Assembly (NCBI GenBank): GCA_023432995.1
Contig: JAEZES010000178.1
Coordinates: forward strand, 1-19,662
Length of the DNA stretch: 19,662 nt
Source of the DNA: Pseudomonadota bacterium
Lineage (GTDB): Bacteria > Pseudomonadota > Alphaproteobacteria > Sphingomonadales > Sphingomonadaceae
Reading direction: 5' to 3'
Shown: positions 16,743 through 19,662 of the stretch, piece after piece
Layout: the number at the start of each line of letters is the position of its first letter
Numbering within the stretch: the first letter of the stretch is position 1
Translations under genes and position numbers: made by a program
Notes under the pieces: model-generated
Seen by the model: the letters and a program-made list of their open reading frames with translations, nothing else
What the model was told of the DNA's origin: nothing
Databases searched by the model: none

Positions 16743-16826
16743 CCCCGCGGCGGCGGCGCGCCGTGGAACCCGCGCTTGCCGGCGGGCGTTCCCACGCCGG
16801 ACGAGGGGATGGAATGGAGACTGACC

Positions 16827-17216
16827 ATGCGTACCCTTCTTCTCGTTGGCGCCGCCGCGCTGGCGACGATCGCTCCCGCGGGGCTCGCGGCGCAGCAGAC
16901 GGCCGACGAAGCCAACGCCCAGGCGCAGCCGGCCCCGTCGACCACCACGGTGGTGCCCACCCCTGCGGTGCCGGCCCAGACGACCGTGACGACCACGCCC
17001 GCGCAGCCGGCGCAGACGACGGTCGTCACCAACCATCCGGGTAACCTGACACCGCCGCCGGCGTCGGCGCTCAACAAGACCTACCCGGTGTGCACGAGCC
17101 GGCTGCAGGACGACTGCCAGAACCCCGGCGAGGGCGGCGCTCCCGGTCGCTCGCGCGCGCTCGGCTACTGGCCGGGCGAACCGGCGAGCGAGCGCGACAC
17201 CGACCAGGGCGGTTAA
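16827..17216 (+). CDS. Small secreted Pro/Thr-rich protein, paralog 1
   Basis: The 129-residue product has a Sec signal peptide (LATIAPAGLAA-QQ), then a low-complexity linker rich in Pro, Thr, Gln and Ala with two copies of PAQTTV, and a conserved C-terminal block: GNLTPPPASALNKTYPVC followed by LQDDCQNPGEGG. The same block recurs in the next gene, so the two are tandem duplicates. The two Cys probably form a disulfide in the periplasm. I do not recognise a named family. GGAGA precedes the ATG at 16827; an in-frame ATG at 16809 would add six residues before the signal peptide and is less likely. Confidence 0.8.
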   Translation: MRTLLLVGAAALATIAPAGLAAQQTADEANAQAQPAPSTTTVVPTPAVPAQTTVTTTPAQPAQTTVVTNHPGNLTPPPASALNKTYPVCTSRLQDDCQNPGEGGAPGRSRALGYWPGEPASERDTDQGG

Positions 17217-17344
17217 GCGGCGCTTGGGTCCGCGATGCCGTCTGACCGGCGGCGTCGCGGGCCCGCATCCACTCGGACCAATCCGGATAGCTCCGCACGC
17301 CCACCCGACCCAGGTCGACGCGGACCGTCAATCAGGAGGTGCCG

Positions 17345-17701
17345 ATGCGTCTCGTTTCCGTTGCGCTGCTGGCGAGCCTGCTCCCCGGCGCAGAGGTGGC
17401 GGCGCAGGTCGTACCCGAAACCCCGCCGCCGAGCGCGGCGGCGCCGGTCCCCGAGACCACGGCCGAAGCCAACGCCCGCGCGCTTCCGCGGCCGCCGGTC
17501 ACGCGGATCGAACGCGCGACCGAGCCCGGGCAGCCGGACGTCATCGTGACGATCTATCCGAGCAACCTCGAACCACCACCCCCGGCGGCGTTCGACCGGA
17601 CCTATCCGCCATGCTCGGCGACGCTGCAGGACGGGTGCCGCAATCCCGGCGCCTCCGAGGAGGAGCCACAGGAACCGGAGCCTCAACCGGCCGGGCGCTG
17701 A
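17345..17701 (+). CDS. Small secreted Pro-rich protein, paralog 2
   Basis: The 118-residue product has a signal peptide (ALLASLLPGAEVAA-QV), an acidic Pro/Ala-rich linker, and the block SNLEPPPPAAFDRTYPPC followed by LQDGCRNPGASE, which aligns without gaps with the block of paralog 1 (NL-x-PPP, TYP-x-C, LQD-x-C-x-NPG). The tail is rich in Glu and Pro. AGGAGG at 17334-17339, the best ribosome site in the window, sets the start at ATG 17345; a GTG two codons earlier overlaps that site and is rejected. Function is unknown; one more Cys pair in a secreted linker protein suggests an envelope role. Confidence 0.8.
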   Translation: MRLVSVALLASLLPGAEVAAQVVPETPPPSAAAPVPETTAEANARALPRPPVTRIERATEPGQPDVIVTIYPSNLEPPPPAAFDRTYPPCSATLQDGCRNPGASEEEPQEPEPQPAGR

Positions 17702-17728
17702 GCCGCGCTTGACTAAGCGACGGTTCGC

Positions 17729-17750
17729 CCCCAGCGCTAGGGCCCTGGGG
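17729..17750 (+). other. Hairpin masking the transporter ribosome site
   Basis: CCCCAG (17729-17734) and CTGGGG (17745-17750) form a perfect 6-bp stem with a 10-nt loop. The right arm includes part of the GGGGAGG ribosome site (17747-17753) of the gene at 17761. A second small dyad, CGCTT-GACT-AAGCG (17706-17719), lies just after the stop of paralog 2. Together they could end one transcript or hold back translation of the next gene. Confidence 0.4.
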
Positions 17751-17760
17751 AGGGCGCGGC

Positions 17761-19026
17761 ATGGCATCACCGTTGCGCGAACACCGCCGGGTGCTGGCGG
17801 CATCGCTGGTCGGCACGGCGGTCGAGTTCTACGATTTCTACGTCTACGCGACCGCCGCGGCGCTGGTGTTCGGGCCGCTGTTCTTTCCGGCCGAGAGCAC
17901 GGCCGCCCAGCAACTGCTGAGCTTCATGAGCTTCGGCCTCGCGTTCGTCGCCCGGCCGGTCGGCGCGATCGCGTTCGGGCATTTCGGCGACAGGCTCGGG
18001 CGCAAGTCGACGCTCGTCGCCTCGCTGCTGCTGATGGGCGTGTCGACGCTGCTGATCGCGTTCCTGCCGACTTACGCGATGATCGGTTGGGTCGCGCCCC
18101 TGCTGTTGTGCGTGCTGCGCTTCGGCCAGGGCTTCGGGCTCGGCGGCGAATGGGGCGGGGCGACGCTGCTCGCGGTCGAGAACGCGCCCGCGGGCTGGCA
18201 GGCGCGCTTCGGCTCGGCGCCGCAGCTCGGCGCCCCGGTCGGGTTTCTCGCCGCCAACGGGCTGTTCCTGCTGCTCGGTCTCGGCCTGAGCGAGGCCGAC
18301 TTCGTTGCCTGGGGCTGGCGCGTGCCGTTCCTGCTCAGCGCGGTGCTGGTGGCGATCGGGCTGTGGGTGCGGCTGCGGATCGGCGAGACGCCGGCGTTCC
18401 GCGAGGCGCTCGAGCGGGCTCCCCCGCCGCGCGTGCCGCTCGGCACGGTGCTGCGGCACCACTGGGCACCGACGCTGGCGGCGAGCGCGGGCGTGGTGGC
18501 GGCATTCGCGATCTTCTACCTGTCGACGGCCTTCGCGCTGAGCCACATGACCGCCGAGCGCGGCGTGCCGCGCGAGACGATGCTGGCGCTGCAGCTCGGT
18601 GCCAACCTGTTCCTCGCCTTCGGCATCGTGCTGGCGGCGATCGGCTCCGACCGGGTCAGCGCCCAGTGGATGCTGGCCTGCGGCGCGGTCGCGACGGTCG
18701 TGCTCGGGCTGGTGTTCGGGCCGGTGCTGGCCGGCGGCTCGCTGACGCTGGTGCTGCTGACGCTGGCGGCGGCGCTGCTGGTGATGGGCTTCGTTTACGG
18801 CCCGCTCGGCGGCTGGATGCCGACGCTGTTCCCGGTGACGGTGCGCTACACCGGCATGTCGGTGGCGTTCAACGGCGGCGGGATCGTCGGCGGCGCGGTC
18901 GCGCCGATCGCGGCGCAGATCCTGAGCGCCGCGGGTGGGGTCTGGCTGGTCGGGCTGTTCCTCAGCGCAGCTGGGTTGCTCACGCTGCTCGGCGTCACGC
19001 TGGGTCGGCCAACCGCAGCAGGCTGA
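17761..19026 (+). CDS. MFS transporter, metabolite:H+ symporter (MHS) family
   Basis: A 421-residue inner-membrane carrier with about 12 membrane spans that probably imports an organic acid or similar metabolite with protons. Family marks are TAVEFYDFYVYATAAAL in span 1, FGHFGDRLGRKSTL (motif A, loop 2-3), RFGQGFGLGGEWGGA in span 4, WGWRVPFLLSA between spans 5 and 6, ETPAFRE in the central loop, and RYTGMSVAFNGGGIVGG in the later half. These match ShiA/ProP/KgtP-like members, but the substrate cannot be told. GGGGAGG precedes ATG 17761 at 7 nt spacing and is partly within a hairpin. Its last 32 bp overlap the end of rsmD on the other strand. Confidence 0.92.
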   Translation: MASPLREHRRVLAASLVGTAVEFYDFYVYATAAALVFGPLFFPAESTAAQQLLSFMSFGLAFVARPVGAIAFGHFGDRLGRKSTLVASLLLMGVSTLLIAFLPTYAMIGWVAPLLLCVLRFGQGFGLGGEWGGATLLAVENAPAGWQARFGSAPQLGAPVGFLAANGLFLLLGLGLSEADFVAWGWRVPFLLSAVLVAIGLWVRLRIGETPAFREALERAPPPRVPLGTVLRHHWAPTLAASAGVVAAFAIFYLSTAFALSHMTAERGVPRETMLALQLGANLFLAFGIVLAAIGSDRVSAQWMLACGAVATVVLGLVFGPVLAGGSLTLVLLTLAAALLVMGFVYGPLGGWMPTLFPVTVRYTGMSVAFNGGGIVGGAVAPIAAQILSAAGGVWLVGLFLSAAGLLTLLGVTLGRPTAAG

Positions 19027-19546
19027 GCTTGCCTTTGCCGACCCTGCGCTCGCTCTCGATCGCGAGGCCCTTGACCTGCACCTTCTCGTCGTGCGCGGTC
19101 TCGAGCGCGATCCAGGTCGCCTCGCCGATCCAGCCGAGCCGGCGCAGCCGGTCGAGCGCGACGGCGCCGGCGCCGCTGCCATAGGGCGGATCGAGCAGGA
19201 GCAGGTCGTACGGCCGGCTGGCCGGGCCGAGGCTCATCACCGAGACCGCGCGCACGTCGCAGCGCGGCTGCGCCCGCAGGTTGGCGATATTTGCGCGCAG
19301 CGCGCGGATGGCCGCCGGATCGTGCTCGGCGAACAGGCAGGTCGCCGCGCCGCGCGACAGCGCCTCGAGCCCGAGCGCGCCCGATCCGGCGAACAGGTCG
19401 GCGACCGCGAGCCCCTCGAACGAGCCGAGCCGGCTGGTCAGCATCGCGAACAGCGTCTCGCGCGTGCGGTCGGCCGTCGGTCGCGTCGCGTCGCCCGCGG
19501 GCGCCTGCAGCAAGCGCCGGCGCCACTCGCCGGCGATGATCCTCAT
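18995..19546 (-). CDS. rsmD: 16S rRNA (guanine966-N2)-methyltransferase
   Basis: RsmD methylates G966 of 16S rRNA using SAM during 30S assembly. The 183-residue product has the expected MRIIAGEWRRRLL start, RPTADRTRETLFAML, SAM motif I DLFAGSGALGLEALSRGA, acidic motif II FAEHD, and the catalytic DPPY in LLLLDPPYGSG, followed by the C-terminal RRLGWIGE and a late basic strand. Length is slightly below the E. coli enzyme (198). Its ATG overlaps the stop of the upstream gene (ATGA), so it is translationally coupled to it. Its 3' end overlaps the transporter gene by 32 bp on the opposite strand. Confidence 0.95.
   Translation of the reverse strand: MRIIAGEWRRRLLQAPAGDATRPTADRTRETLFAMLTSRLGSFEGLAVADLFAGSGALGLEALSRGAATCLFAEHDPAAIRALRANIANLRAQPRCDVRAVSVMSLGPASRPYDLLLLDPPYGSGAGAVALDRLRRLGWIGEATWIALETAHDEKVQVKGLAIESERRVGKGKLSLLRLADPA
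19002..19044. terminator. Long stem-loop at the transporter / rsmD junction
   Basis: GGGTCGGC (19002-19009) and GCCGACCC (19037-19044) are perfect 8-bp arms around a 27-nt loop that contains the transporter stop and a nested AGGC/GCCT pair (19020-19023, 19031-19034). It also lies within rsmD coding sequence. It could terminate the transporter transcript; no U-tract follows. Confidence 0.4.
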
Positions 19547-19662
19547 TTGGGAGGCCCCTTGGGACCTCTCCGGGGCCCGGACGACGGCTTGCCGCGTCGT
19601 TTGGCCGCGCCGGCAGCGCCGGGCCGGCCGGGCTTCGCGTCGTTGCCGGCACCGGCTCGCGA
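19543..19662 (-). CDS. C-terminal tail of an upstream gene, probably pseudouridine synthase
   Basis: Only the last 39 residues are present; the gene continues past the right edge. They are strongly basic and of low complexity (Gly, Pro, Lys, Arg; ending GPRRGPKGPPK). The stop overlaps the rsmD ATG as ATGA. In many alphaproteobacteria the gene just before rsmD is an RluB-type 23S rRNA pseudouridine synthase with such a disordered basic tail, so that is the likely identity. This rests on context and composition, since no catalytic part is visible. Confidence 0.6.
   Translation of the reverse strand, partial: SRAGAGNDAKPGRPGAAGAAKRRGKPSSGPRRGPKGPPK

Noticed and set aside
16734..16746. GGGGT-GCA-ACCCC dyad as a terminator
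   Set aside because: It lies over the -35 of uvrD between divergent genes, where no transcript is expected to end.

Overview
The window is about 70% G+C and gene-dense, with gaps almost all under 140 bp and no stretch over 300 bp without a gene. No tRNA, rRNA, insertion sequence, CRISPR array or origin is visible. Gene content, typical TTGnnn/TAnnnn promoters and a GTTC-N7-GTTC SOS box before uvrD point to an alphaproteobacterium, most likely a sphingomonad-type chromosome (an inference; no marker gene is present).

Layout. 1-4705 is a minus-strand block: the start of a small membrane protein behind two operator-like palindromes, argG (argininosuccinate synthase), a secreted protein with a possible permuted NlpC/P60-like fold, and a cfa / PQQ-type sugar dehydrogenase operon. 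At 4706-4785 cfa is divergent from a DUF1801 gene, with overlapping promoters. 5230-7386 is a tightly overlapped minus-strand operon: a pteridine-reductase-like SDR, a b-type cytochrome and a sulfite-oxidase-fold molybdoenzyme.

7466-12992 is a copper-handling island: a DUF2946 protein, a Met/His-rich outer-membrane protein, a MerR-family regulator on the opposite strand, a second His/Met-rich barrel protein and a CopA-type P1B ATPase. The regulator looks like mercury MerR in sequence but has a CueR-like pair of cysteines. It sits beside a mer-like operator with a 20-bp promoter spacer that drives the barrel-ATPase pair.

12996-14266 encodes a secreted ClpP-fold-like protein and a glycine-zipper envelope protein in one operon. 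14403-16706 is uvrD/pcrA with an apparent SOS box and perhaps a leaderless mRNA. 16827-17701 holds two tandem paralogous small secreted proteins. 17761-19026 is an MHS-family MFS transporter, convergent with rsmD and the tail of an upstream gene, probably a pseudouridine synthase.

The strongest cross-cutting pattern is that all four convergent gene junctions carry a perfect inverted repeat at or over the stop codons. In two cases both stop codons lie symmetrically inside the arms. No U-tract follows, which suggests compact bidirectional terminators.
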